Source: Nectonema munidae (taxonomy: Eukaryota > Nematomorpha > Nectonematoida > Nectonematidae). From it: DNA of 64,000 bases. Shown here piece after piece: positions 41,930 through 51,730 of the stretch. The stretch covers positions 1,117,501-1,181,500 of the forward strand of contig JAUIRK010000908.1 in NCBI GenBank assembly GCA_030549495.1, written 5' to 3'. A model generated the notes under the pieces. That model was not told the origin of the DNA and did not search any database. It saw only the letters and a program-made list of their open reading frames with translations. The translations under genes were made by a program, and so were the position numbers. Every line of letters begins with the position of its first letter. Position 1 is the first letter of the stretch.

Positions 41930-43589
41930 TTTTTTCTGTGAAATTCTTTTGATTCTTCGCGCTCTAAGCCCCAACAATAGTCCGCCATCATGTTTTCGTC
42001 CCACCTACCTCGATATCTTTCATCCTATGTCTTTATTTTTTGATGAAATCTTTCTCCTTGCTCTTCGCCCATTTGCCCAAGATTTTCAGGGAAGTTATCC
42101 AAGTGGCTGTGGCTGTGTAAGTAGTGCATTTTTACACACATATTTGCGCCAAGCGTTTTGAAATTTACCAGCATTTTTCTACAAGCTCTGGATAATTTTC
42201 AGCTTTATTGTTTCCAAGGAAGTTGTTGATGACTTCAACATCGCTTTGCCAAGCATTTGATTCACTTTCGCTCATAGATCTCACAAATTCATCATCTTTT
42301 ACTAGCTTTCTGATTTGGGGACCGTCAAAGACTCCGGCCATCAACTTTTCAAAGCTAACACGGGCGTTTGAGTTAATTATGTGCTTAAAGCAATCTCCTT
42401 GTTTGTCCAATGATCTTACAAACTGCTTCATCAAACCCAATTTAATATGGAAAGGAGGCAAAATAATCTTTTTCTTTTCAACAAGCGGCTCCTTTATAAT
42501 GTTTTTGCTTCCCACAATTGAATTTTCTCTCAGAGGCCATTCTTTTTGTGTCCAGTGCTTGTTCTTATCTCTACTATCCCAAAGACAGTAAAAACAGGAA
42601 AGCTTTGTGTATCCAGATTGTTGTCCCAACAAAAAGTTAACAATTTTGAAGTCAACACATACATAATACTTATGATGTTCGTAATTAATACAATTTAACA
42701 AAAACTGTACATTTTCATATCTTCTTTCAATGTTGTTGAATAGAAGATCAACGAAAGATGAATAGAATTGGAATCGAAGGAAATTTGTTCAAGTTGTGTA
42801 ATAAAACGCATTTCAAACTTTTGAGAGAGCCTTCAATAAGGAATCTCCATTCATCAGGTTTGTATGTGGTGTTGAGTGCAAATAGAAGACATTTGACATC
42901 ATTACAATAAACTAACATTTCATTCTTTGTAAAAAAAATTTCAACAGTGAATGCTCTCTTGTTCTGTAGAAAGTTATTTTGTTGTTTTTTGTTAAACAAT
43001 TTTTTTAAGCGAGAGGCCAACACTTCCGACTTTTCTTTACTCAGATCAAGATCTCTAATGAGGTCGCTGAGCTCTTCTTGATTAAACTTATTGTAACTGT
43101 TGCTTTCACTTTCGAAATGATCTTCGCTGGAAATTTCCTCTTCTATTCCTTTTTCATCTTGTGAACTAAAATTTTCAGAAACTTTTGGAACTGGAATTCC
43201 AATACCATGTGGAATGGGTTGTCTGGCAGACTCCAATTCAGGATAAACTAATTTTCTTTTTTAAAACTTATTTAATCCTTTGATGTCGATCCAGCAAAAA
43301 TAACAATCATTATGATGCCTTTTTAGCTCCCTCCATATCATTGGAATACTAAAATTCAACTTTTTCTTTTCCCTTACTCCATTGTCTCAATTGTCCAACA
43401 CAAGATTTGCATGTTTTGTGCGGTGCCCAACACTTATCTTGATCACCAAGTTTAACTTAAAAATATGCAAAATAAGCTCTTTTAACAAAAGGTGATATAT
43501 TTTTCCTTTGACTAGGCAAAGTATAACGCCCATAAATATAACAAAAAATATCAGAAGGATTTTTACAAAATTTTCTAGACAACTTCATT
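41930..43589 (-). pseudogene. Unnamed multi-copy metazoan protein family, degraded copy
   Basis: Read from ATG 43589 leftwards: FCYIYGRYTLPSQRKNISPF, GDQDKCWAPHKTCKSCVGQL, IPMIWRELKRHHNDCYFCW, VYPELESARQPIPHG, LIRDLDLSKEKSEVLASRLK, MLVYCNDVKCLLFAL, YKPDEWRFLIEGSLKSLKCV, VDFKIVNFLLGQQSGYTKLS, CFYCLWDSRDKNKHWTQKEW, ILPPFHIKLGLMKQFVRSLD, GVFDGPQIRKLVKDDEF. The last part near 41990 decays from MMADYCW-type sequence. I recognise this ordered motif set from uncharacterised, highly repeated proteins of arthropods and cnidarians. The function is unknown; a transposon-encoded RNase H-fold enzyme is possible. Two long frames (42701-42165, 43236-42748) remain, with several stops and shifts between them. 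Confidence 0.75.
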
Positions 43590-43983
43590 AAATTTTAATA
43601 TTCTGAATTAAAAAATCTGTAAAATTGTCTAAATTTTAACATAAAAATAAATATGATTATTTAAAGATATATTAGAAGTTTTACTATTAAAAAAATTTAG
43701 TGCAGTTTTCCAAAAAAGACAATTGCTGTTGAATTAGAGCGAATTAAATATAATAAAATATATTTTTAAAATAAAAAAATATAAAATAAAAATTATTTGT
43801 TGAAAAAATTCTGGCAACTTAAAAAAAATTTTTTTATGTTGGCCTGTGAATCTTCTCGACTACTTTTTTTTTAATACTTTAGACTAAGCAATGACAATGG
43901 GTTAACAAATTTTAATTAGTATAAGATTTAGAGAACATAATTGCAAAATTAGCCATTTTTAAATCAAAATAAGGCTGTTAGTC

Positions 43984-44921
43984 GGTTCCTGGTCAAAACG
44001 GCCAAAAACCAAAACGGCCAAAACCAAAACGGCCAAAACCAAAACGGCCAAAAACCAAAACGGCTAAAACCAAAACGGCAAAAAAACCAAAACGGCCAAA
44101 AACTTTTGGGCATTTTTTCACTTCTACTTTAGTGAATTGCATAGCTGATAATGAAAGTTAACATCTAAACAACACAACTTTTAAATAGCAAAGCAAACAA
44201 ATTTTACAACTTCTAATGATTGTAATAGTTACCAAACAATAAATTTTTTGATATATCAAGGTATTTTGGATAAAAGGATAGGCAAATCAATGTACAGGAC
44301 TCTCTTTTTTCTAAACTAAAATTTACACAATATGTGCTGATAACTTTTCTTGTTAAGATACTGACAAAAAAATTGCTACTTTGATTTTTTTAAAAGCTTT
44401 GATTTTGAGCACTTGTATTTTTCTAATTTTTATCAAATTTTTTATTTTGAGATACAGACTTAAATGCTTCATATCAAATTGAAAAAACGCCAAATATTTT
44501 AAGACGTCCAGAGTTATGTGTTTGAATTTAACAGTGACTAAATGTTAGCATTTGACGGAAATGTTAAGGTGTTTGGGTTGGGGCTCGTATAAACACCAGA
44601 TTTGAGTGAATTTGATAAAAAAAAATGACATTTGACTAAAATTGAATCAGGAAATTTAATTGAAATTTATCCTTATTTGCCCGAAATCAAACTATTTGAC
44701 TGGATTCAACTTTTTGTAAATTTTTGATTTTTGGCCTTTTTGGTTTTGACCATTTTGGTTTTTTGCCGTTTTGGTTTCGGCCGTTTGGTTTTTGGCCATT
44801 TTGGTTTTCGCCGTTTTGGTTTTCGCCGTTTTGGTTTTTGGCCGTTTTGGTTTTGGCTGTTTTGGTTTTTGGCCTTTTTGGTTTTGGCCGTTTTGGTTTT
44901 TGGCCGTTTTCACCAGGCACC
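43984..44921. mobile_element. Fold-back element with tandem-repeat inverted ends
   Basis: The left arm (43984-44105) is built of repeated AAAACGGCCAAAAACC units and the right arm (about 44728-44921) of the inverse, GGTTTTTGGCCGTTTT. The outermost 20 bases, GGTTCCTGGTCAAAACGGCC and (inverted) GGTGCCTGGTGAAAACGGCC, match at 18 of 20. Flanking 9-mers CTGTTAGTC (43975-43983) and CTGTTGGTC (44922-44930) match at 8 of 9. The 620-bp middle has no gene. Apparent proteins of repeated Lys/Gln/Asn or Phe/Gly units are only translations of the tandem repeat. Confidence 0.85.
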
Positions 44922-44930
44922 CTGTTGGTC

Positions 44931-46340
44931 ACGTTTAAGATTGATCACCGGATAAAAATACATTCACAAAAAAAATAAGTCTTACTTTAACTCTACAAAT
45001 GAAAAAAAATATAAAAACACATTGATGAATGTTATAAGCAAAACTCTAAATTGTTTATAAAATAATATGCCAACTTTGCCTGTCAAAACATGTCAATGAC
45101 GCCCCATTTTCAAGGTTATTTCACAAATTTAGTTTTACAAAGCCGAGGCCATCTCGAAGAATAGCCGACACTCTAACAACTAAGCAATCATCGCCGACTG
45201 ACGTAACGAGAATAATTTGCAAGAATTAATGCAGGAAGATACTTTGGAGAGAGGCGATGAAGTAGAATTTGAACCACCATAAGTTAAAGATCTGAACAGC
45301 GAAGAGAGATTCCACGGAAACGGAAATGTTCGCTTCTTCCTTGACCTCTCGTTTCACGGAATCCTGAAGATCGTGTTTAGAAAAAAATAAATAGCATCGC
45401 TCCTATTGACAACCTACTCAGCAAGGTCGTTAAGAAATGTATTCTAATTGTCTACAACCTGAACACATTTTTATAAGAGTAGTTCAAATTTGAGTTTTTT
45501 TAACCTAACCATATAATGACGAAATTTTGTATATGATGAGAGTATCTCAAATTACTATACAAATATATGAGAATTCAAGGCTGAAAGTATCCGCAAAATA
45601 ACGAATGTGTAAGCAGTAATTACAGATTGTTATGAGTAGTTTGCCCAAGACATCAAAAAATTGTAACAATTTTTTTATAAATTATCTCATAAATTTTAGA
45701 TGTATAATTCAACCTTACCCAAAAAATAATTAGAATATTTTAAACTTGATATAAAATTTTGCCTGAATAAAATAATTTAATTTTAAACACTATTTTAACT
45801 AAATCTGTGAACAAAACAGGGGCGCACATCCTGGGGGCGACCCCCCCCCCCCCCCCCAATGTGTTTTCTGGGGGGGGGGGCAAAATTGACCTTCACCCCC
45901 CCCCCCCCCCCCCCAATAATTTTATATAAGTAAGAGTTGCTGCTTGTTTATAAAACATGTATGATGATCGCATAGAAGGAATGCAGACTTTCGAATCAAT
46001 CAAACATCATGCCAAGCTGCTCTGAAATTCCTATCGAACATATTTTACAGACGATGCGTGAGAGCTATATAATAATAATCCATTGCTTCAATATGCACAC
46101 AATAAGTAAGCAATATTTATCACAGTGTCTCCTCTGTAGTATTTTTAAGCAAACACATGTTGATGATCCACTAGATTTTATCATCTTCTGTCACAGTGAT
46201 TCTATTTCTCTTTCTGTCTCCTCTGTTTTTCTCTTCCGCTTTCTCTGCTAAAACTCAATCATTCACTCAAGCTCGCATTCAAGCTCTCTTCTTTCATTCA
46301 AGCCCTCTTCTCTTGTTAAGCTCTCCTATCTCATTCAACT
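44931..46340. other. No gene seen; homopolymer-rich hAT-like end
   Basis: It is AT-rich. Near 45827 CAGGGGCGCACATCCTGGGG is followed by a 17-base C-run (45841-45857), an 11-base G-run and a 19-base C-run (45896-45914). The same CAGGGGCGCACATCCT terminus occurs inverted at about 48983-49012. A frame near 45210-45390 (ELMQEDTLERGDEVEFEPP) vaguely recalls a Tigger transposase tail but is too short to call. Confidence 0.45.
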
Positions 46341-46350
46341 CTCTTCTCTC
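46196..46350 (+). repeat. CT-rich imperfect tandem repeat
   Basis: Successive CATTCAAGCTCTCTTCT-like units with decay make a pyrimidine-rich block immediately left of a hAT MITE. Confidence 0.55.
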
Positions 46351-46546
46351 CAGTGACGTAGCTAGGCTGGGGCATGAGGGGTCGTGCCCACACTCCTATG
46401 TACCGCATGGTGCCCCATGCATCTTATGCGATATCAGTTTTTGAAAATTTCTCCAATGAAAGGATCAAGAAAGTATAAATAATGTTGCGCAAGTTTTTTG
46501 CTTTAAAATTGTGCCCTTCTATCAACTTTTTTTTACTACACCACTG
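46351..46546. mobile_element. hAT MITE
   Basis: The ends CAGTGACGTAGCTAGG and (inverted) CAGTGGTGTAGTAAAA share the hAT CAGTG start. The flanking octamers CTTCTCTC (46343-46350) and CTTCTGTC (46547-46554) match at 7 of 8, as for a hAT target duplication. It is 196 bp long with no coding capacity. Confidence 0.75.
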
Positions 46547-47074
46547 CTTCTGTCTAATTTGCATTTAGAGTAAAATTAAAATAGTTTTCAATCGTTACAA
46601 TTTTATATCAATGAATATTGTTAGACTCGCGCTAAGAACTTTTTTTCAACAAAAGTCACTTAATCTTTATCACTACGTTTGCTACATTTTGTAACATTTG
46701 AAAACTTTAATTTTTTCAAGTCAAGAAATTTTTTTCAATAGTTATTTTGGAATGAATATTTTGACTATCTATTCAGTTTAAAAGCAAGAATACTCTATTT
46801 GCTTAATATTTGAGCAGAGATATTTTTTATAATGTTCGATTCGACTAATTCGATATTCACGATTCGAAGTGACACTGTACATAATCAAATCACTTTTTTT
46901 AAGAAAATTTGTTGATTATTATAATAAAAATATAATATCGAAACAAAATGTTTCAGTTGTTAAAAATGTACTTGATCTATTTATGACAGCTGTCAGAATT
47001 TTATTTATAGACAGAAATATTCAAAAATCGCAATGATTTTCTTTTCTCATATACTTTGATTTATGTTAGTTTGG

Positions 47075-47363
47075 TCCTCGGACATTTCGCCCCGTTATTT
47101 TCATAAGACAGTTCGCCTCATTATTTTCATAAGACATTTTGTTTCATGGACAATTCGCTCCGTTATTTTCATAAGACATTTTGTCTCATGGACAATTCTA
47201 AAAAATTAAGAGATAAATTGATTAATTTGAAATAATTTAATAGAGATAAAATAAACAAGAATATAAATTTTTTTAATAATTTTACACATATAATAAGCAA
47301 AGATGGATGATACTAATAGCCTATGAGACAATTTAACAGGGGGCGAAATGTCTGTCGACCGTT
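47075..47363. mobile_element. Fold-back element, third copy type
   Basis: The left arm has three tandem units of about 40 bp around GTTATTTTCATAAGACATTT and ATGGACAATTCGCTCC. The ends GGTCCTCGGACATTTCGCCCC and (inverted) GGTCGACAGACATTTCGCCCC match at 17 of 21. The layout is that of the elements at 43984 and 48240. The target duplication is weak (GTTAGTTT against GTTATTTA). Confidence 0.6.
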
Positions 47364-47620
47364 ATTTAAATAATTTTTTAATTATAAGGGCTAGCTACTT
47401 AAACGTTGGCGTTTGCTGCTTATAAAAACTTGAAAATATCAAATAAACTCTCATTCTTTATGCCTCCTATTATTTTGAAATTATTCTGAGAACAGAGGGT
47501 TCCATTTTAAAATAGTGAAAATTGCTTTATTAGTTTATTTTCTTTCCTTTCTCTCTTATGTTAATTATGTAGCAAATTTTTCAATTTTGAGTGGTGCAGT
47601 GGATGTATTTTCATTGACCA

Positions 47621-47742
47621 GGCACTGATGTACCGCTTATGTCAAACTATGAACAAATTTGTATCGATGAGGAATCGAATCCAGAGGCTTCCGTGCTATG
47701 TGCATGATCTCAACCAACCTGCCATGCCACCCATAGATAGAG
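47621..47742 (-). mobile_element. tRNA-derived SINE, diverged
   Basis: On the - strand: GGGTGGCATGGCAGGTTGG, then TTGAGATCATGCA (A-box-like), CTCTGGATTCGATTCC (B box), and a tail TTCATAGTTTGACATAAGCG with GTACATCAGTGCC. The tail aligns with the SINEs at 12122 and 26222, so this is a diverged member. Confidence 0.7.
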
Positions 47743-48179
47743 TATGCTGTAGGGATACGTCAAATTAGTTTTCAAAAAACTTAAGTTATGCACTAAAATT
47801 TTTTAGTTTTTGTTGAAGCTCTATAACTTTTTCTGATAGACTTTTTTTACTTAAAAGTTATTATAAAAGGCAAATCATTGCAAAATGTTAACAGTTATTT
47901 TACTTTTTGTAGATTTTTGTAGCTTGTATAATGAAATAATGCGATCTTAATTTTTGTTTTATTTTTGTTTGCACAATTATAACTTCGTTTTATACCCTTG
48001 CCCTTAAATAAATCACATTTTTTCATATAAACATCACAGGAGTCTAGTAGACTCTTTGCCTTTAGAGTACATTCACTCATATAAAACTATCCAACATTCA
48101 GTTATTTGTTTTCTCTATGAATCAAATATCCTTTCATCAATTCCTGTAATGTGCCTGGTAGACTACTTCATTTTTCAAA

Positions 48180-48860
48180 TGAAAAACCCTATTCCACCCC
48201 CTAACATTTTTGGATTTTTTAAACTAGTGTATATTCGATGGTTGTAGGTAAAAATGCCCCCAATTAAAAAGTAGGAAAAAATGCCCCCTAATTTTTAATT
48301 TTAAGGATTTTTTTTAATTATATAAATATTTTTATTTGGTACCGTTTTGAAAGGCTAAATTCCTAAAATTTCTTAATCTATAGGGTTTTTTCTTTATAAA
48401 GTTCTTGAAAACAATAGCAAAGGTGCAGATTTGTGGGAATGTGTTCTTAAAATCAGTTAAAATACAAATTATATTTAGAAAGTGTTCTTATACACACAAA
48501 GTCCAAAAATATTTGCTGTTTTATAAAAAAAATTTTTGTATTTAAAAAATTGTCGTATGCTGAGTTTTTTAGTTTACTTTAATTAAATTTTAAATGAAAA
48601 GTTAACTTTTTTTTTTACAAAAATCTTTATTTGACATATCTTTTTTAAAAATTTTAATTAATAATTTTTTGAAATTTTTTGTGTTGGGGCATTTTTTCCT
48701 ACTTTTTAATTGGGGCATTTTTTCCTACTTTTTAATAGGGGGCATTTTTTCTGCGCACTATATTCGATATGCAAATTTAATTAAAATATTTTCGATGGAA
48801 GTATAGTATTTAAATTCACCAATTTTGTAAAAAAAATATAATGTAGTCTTATAAATTTAG
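48180..48860. repeat. Dispersed repeat interrupted by a fold-back insertion
   Basis: The flanks of 48240-48758 (GATTTTTTAAACTAGTGTAT on the left; AAATTTAATTAAAATATTTTCG and onward on the right) match 2895-2990 continuously, where no insertion is present. This shows both repeats are one family and marks the insertion point precisely. Confidence 0.85.
48240..48758. mobile_element. Fold-back element with 26-bp tandem units and 10-bp target duplication
   Basis: The target duplication TATATTCGAT is at 48230-48239 and 48759-48768. The left arm carries AAAAATGCCCCCAATTAAAA, AGTAGG and a second partial unit. The right arm has inverse units GGGGCATTTTTTCCTACTTT with TTAATT, repeated twice with a 26-bp period. 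The middle is AT-rich without a gene. It is 519 bp, of the same design as 43984-44921 but unrelated in repeat sequence. Confidence 0.88.
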
Positions 48861-48960
48861 GACTTTAGGGTATGCGCTGAATACACTCTATTTTAAAGGA
48901 TATTTGGTCTCCCGTGGTATTTCCAGACCACTAATTTTGAAAATTGCAAGAAAAAAATTT

Positions 48961-49012
48961 CCCCCCCCCCCCCCCCCCCCCCATAATTTTGAGGATGTGC
49001 GCCCCTGGAACA
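48961..49012 (-). repeat. hAT-like end with a 22-base C-run
   Basis: Inverted it reads CAGGGGCGCACATCCTCAAA, then ATTAT and a run of 22 G. The same end with a shorter G tract is at about 16640-16680 (inverted) and another at 45827. Confidence 0.7.
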
Positions 49013-49120
49013 AAATTAGATTTTCCGTTTTAACAATAAATTATAACTGATTTTAAAACTTAATAAACTTAGTTTTGCTTTATTAAAAACAAATCTAAAC
49101 CAATAAATTCCTGTTTTTAA

Positions 49121-49250
49121 CCCGTTCGTAACCAGAAAAATCAGACGATATTTATTAAAAAGTAAAAGATTCATATACAAAACTATTTGAAAAAGCGGAC
49201 AAAGATAAAATTGTTTATGTATCATATATGATACACTGGTCACGAAAGGG
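49121..49250. mobile_element. TTAA MITE, subfamily B, copy 2 (inverse)
   Basis: It is bounded by TTAA at 49117-49120 and 49251-49254, with ends CCCGTTCGTAACCAG and (inverted) CCCTTTCGTGACCAG. Read inverse, the hairpin TGTATCATATATGATACA is identical to that of copy 1 at 5894. Confidence 0.88.
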
Positions 49251-49750
49251 TTAAGTAAAAAGAAGAATCTTATTCAATAATATACTTTCTCACTATTAGC
49301 TAAAAATATGTAAATTCAAAAAGCCAGATACCTCAGATAAACCCATTCATATATATCGAACCTCTTAAAATATTTTTAGGATAGGCTTTTAGAAGAATCC
49401 AAGTTTTAGTGCAAATGAATAAACAGTGTTAGATATTGTCCTAAAGACCAAAGCTCTCCAAAAAGCAGTACCAAGTCATTGAGTTGCCTTGAAAATGTTT
49501 GACTTCAATAAGGTTATATATTTAGCGAAAAATAATTAAAATTTAAGCAGGTAAATACAGAATGGACTTATTTTTTTACTTGTTTCAATCAAAACTAACT
49601 AACTAGGCATCCTAACCTGGGGTGAATATTTGAATGATTAAAGCAAGTGCTGATCTTGTGAAGTGATGCTTTCAAGTTTAAAATGATTCAGGATTTCTTT
49701 CCAACAAAATTTTATTAAAAAATTGTAATGCGCAAATACCTATAGTTTAA

Positions 49751-49956
49751 CAGTGTTTTTCAAACTTTTTTTACTGCGACCCATAGCAAAAACCGGAGTT
49801 TGCATCACGACCCATAATACTTAGATGTAATAAGACAAACTCTGATCACTACGTTGATTTATTCAACATCGACATGTCCTTTCTTTTTTGTCACGAGCCA
49901 TTTTATTTTTCACGCGACCCGCTAAAGGGTCGGGACCCACATTTTGAAAAACACTG
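49751..49956. mobile_element. hAT MITE
   Basis: The inverted ends are CAGTGTTTTTCAAA and (inverted) CAGTGTTTTTCAAAATGTGG. Internal GACCC motifs lie near both ends (GCGACCCATAGC; GGGTCGGGACCCAC). It is 206 bp. The flanking octamers (TAGTTTAA, CTTTAAAT) do not match well, so the target duplication is decayed or shifted. Confidence 0.7.
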
Positions 49957-50269
49957 CTTTAAATGATTCGAACGATCAGCCTTCTTATTTTTGCTATTTA
50001 TTATTATTTGTGGCATTTAACTTAATTTAATCACTGACATCTATCAATTATTAACTTTAATAAATAAAGAACAATTTTTACGTTATCACATTTTTTCTGA
50101 TCTCCTACTTGAAGCAATTCTAATAAGTAAAAACAAAGCTACCCCTGCAAGAATTCCTCATACGGGTTAGACAGACTACAGAATCCATTAATTGGTTGAA
50201 ACCTGGAAAAGATCGTAAATTTTTGTGAAACGAGATTCTAGAAATAAATATTAATAATGATAACAATAC

Positions 50270-50428
50270 GACAAAATTTTCTCCATTTTCAACTTTTCCA
50301 CCTGGTAAGTACCATTTTCCAATGAATTTTTGCTTAGTTTCTTGAACAAACAAAACTTCGCCAAAGACATCGGGGTTTAGAATGATCGCCGATACTATAT
50401 ACGAAACATTTTGGCGCAGTCGGCAGAC
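50270..50428 (-). CDS. NUDT18-like Nudix hydrolase, isolated exon
   Basis: After acceptor TACTTTTTTAG the exon reads VCRLRQNVSYIVSAIILNP, then GEVLFVQETKQKFIGKWYLP and GGKVENGENF. This matches the NUDT18 segment VRLRKNVCYVVLAVFLNExx...LIQEAKxxxxGxWYLPAGRMExGE, including the first half of the Nudix box (G-x5-E). The exon ends at a GTCGTA or, three bases later, GTATTG donor. The REVxEExG second half must lie on another exon, which I could not find in the neighbourhood. NUDT18 hydrolyses 8-oxo-guanine nucleoside diphosphates. This may be a real gene with distant exons or a stranded fragment. Confidence 0.7.
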
Positions 50429-51289
50429 CTAAAAAAGTATCTCGTATATTATATATTTAAAATATGTTAAAATATATCGTTTCCTTAAAACATTGCTAAT
50501 ACTTTTTTTGTAAAAAAGTAACAAATTTTGATTTGTTACCAATCCTTTATATACTACATAGAGAGGTAGAGATTAGGGTGATTATTTAACTTTGGCCCAC
50601 TCTTTAAAAACGCGCAGGCTCAATTACTTCTTGAATAGAGAGATTCAGTGTTATCGTATATTTTATGATTATACAGTCAGGTTGACTGCCTGCATTAAAT
50701 CTCACTTCTGAAAATTCAACCATTCCCATATACTATATCAAATAGTGATGAGTCAATAGCAAAGTTTTGTATCATTCTGATTCCGATGCCTATTCTTAAT
50801 TTCAAAAATTCAAAAAATATTAAATTTCCAATTATGTTTCATGAAAACTAAGGAAGGAAGCATAAAGGACAAAAATTTACGTTTAAAAATTCAACTTTTT
50901 AAAATACTCCTAAAAATAAAAAGAATGGGGACTAAGGTATCGGAAAGTACTAATGAAATTTTCCTACGCGATTCCGATTAAGTGTCCCATTTAATATCTA
51001 ACATACACAACGGGGGTTTGGGGTATAGCTAGTTAAAAAAATATTTAAAAATTGTTATCATTGTTATGGATAAAATTTTCTTATTGTAAAAAAAATATAT
51101 TAAAAAAACACAAAAAAATCTGTGAAAATATTTAATTTCTTTTTATTGAAAAAATTCATAGAAAAGAAATCATTTTCGATTTATTCAATTTTCATTAAAA
51201 ATATTTACATATTATCACATTAGTATATGTTGACTTTTGTTCGGATCATAGCATAAGGTAAATAGAACCTAAAAATAAGATAAAATAGG

Positions 51290-51730
51290 ATTACATCAGG
51301 GTTTGGCATTGAGTCCATTATTGTATATATTCGTTGTTGATGAAATGCTGGAGCTTAGAGAAAAAACACGAAAAAAAAATTAGCAACTGAGAAGATGCTT
51401 GGAAAAATTATGGGAGTAACACTAAAAGACCAAAAAAGAACTGAAGTGAGAGAAAAGACAGAAATTGGAATAAGTGTATTGTCTGTAGCGGAACGCAGAA
51501 AATTACGGTGGTAGGGACATCTTTTAAGAAAGAAAGAAAAGGACATAGTAAGACAAGAGATGGATAAAAAAAAAAGTGGATGGAAAGAGAAGCAGGGGAA
51601 GACAACGCAAAAGATGGACTAGCAGAGCCTCTCCAAGATCTTGGTCTCAACAAAAAAGATGCTTACGACAGGAAAAAATGAAGAGCGGATATAGCCACCG
51701 ACCCTCAACTAGAGATTAATTTGAGATTTT
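51290..51730 (+). mobile_element. RTE-type LINE fragment, 3' part with internal deletion
   Basis: It begins with QGLALSPLLYIFVVDEMLEL, the RT block after the catalytic centre (QGxALSPLLFxxVMD). It then jumps to MLGKIMGVTLKDQKRTEVRE and LRWWGHLLRKKEKDIVRQEM, the C-terminal block of RTE elements (LRWFGHVMRR). Further on GRQRKRWTSRASPRS appears in another frame. About 100 codons between these parts are missing and there are several shifts. Confidence 0.75.

Noticed and set aside
44687-44978. Open frames on both strands with repeated TAKNQNG or FWPFGFG-like residues
   Set aside because: They are translations of the AAAACGGCC tandem arm of the fold-back element, with no start context or gene structure.
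45210-45390. Tigger/pogo transposase tail (ELMQEDTLERGDEVEFEPP)
   Set aside because: An acidic tail of this length is not diagnostic, and no DDE block was found upstream.
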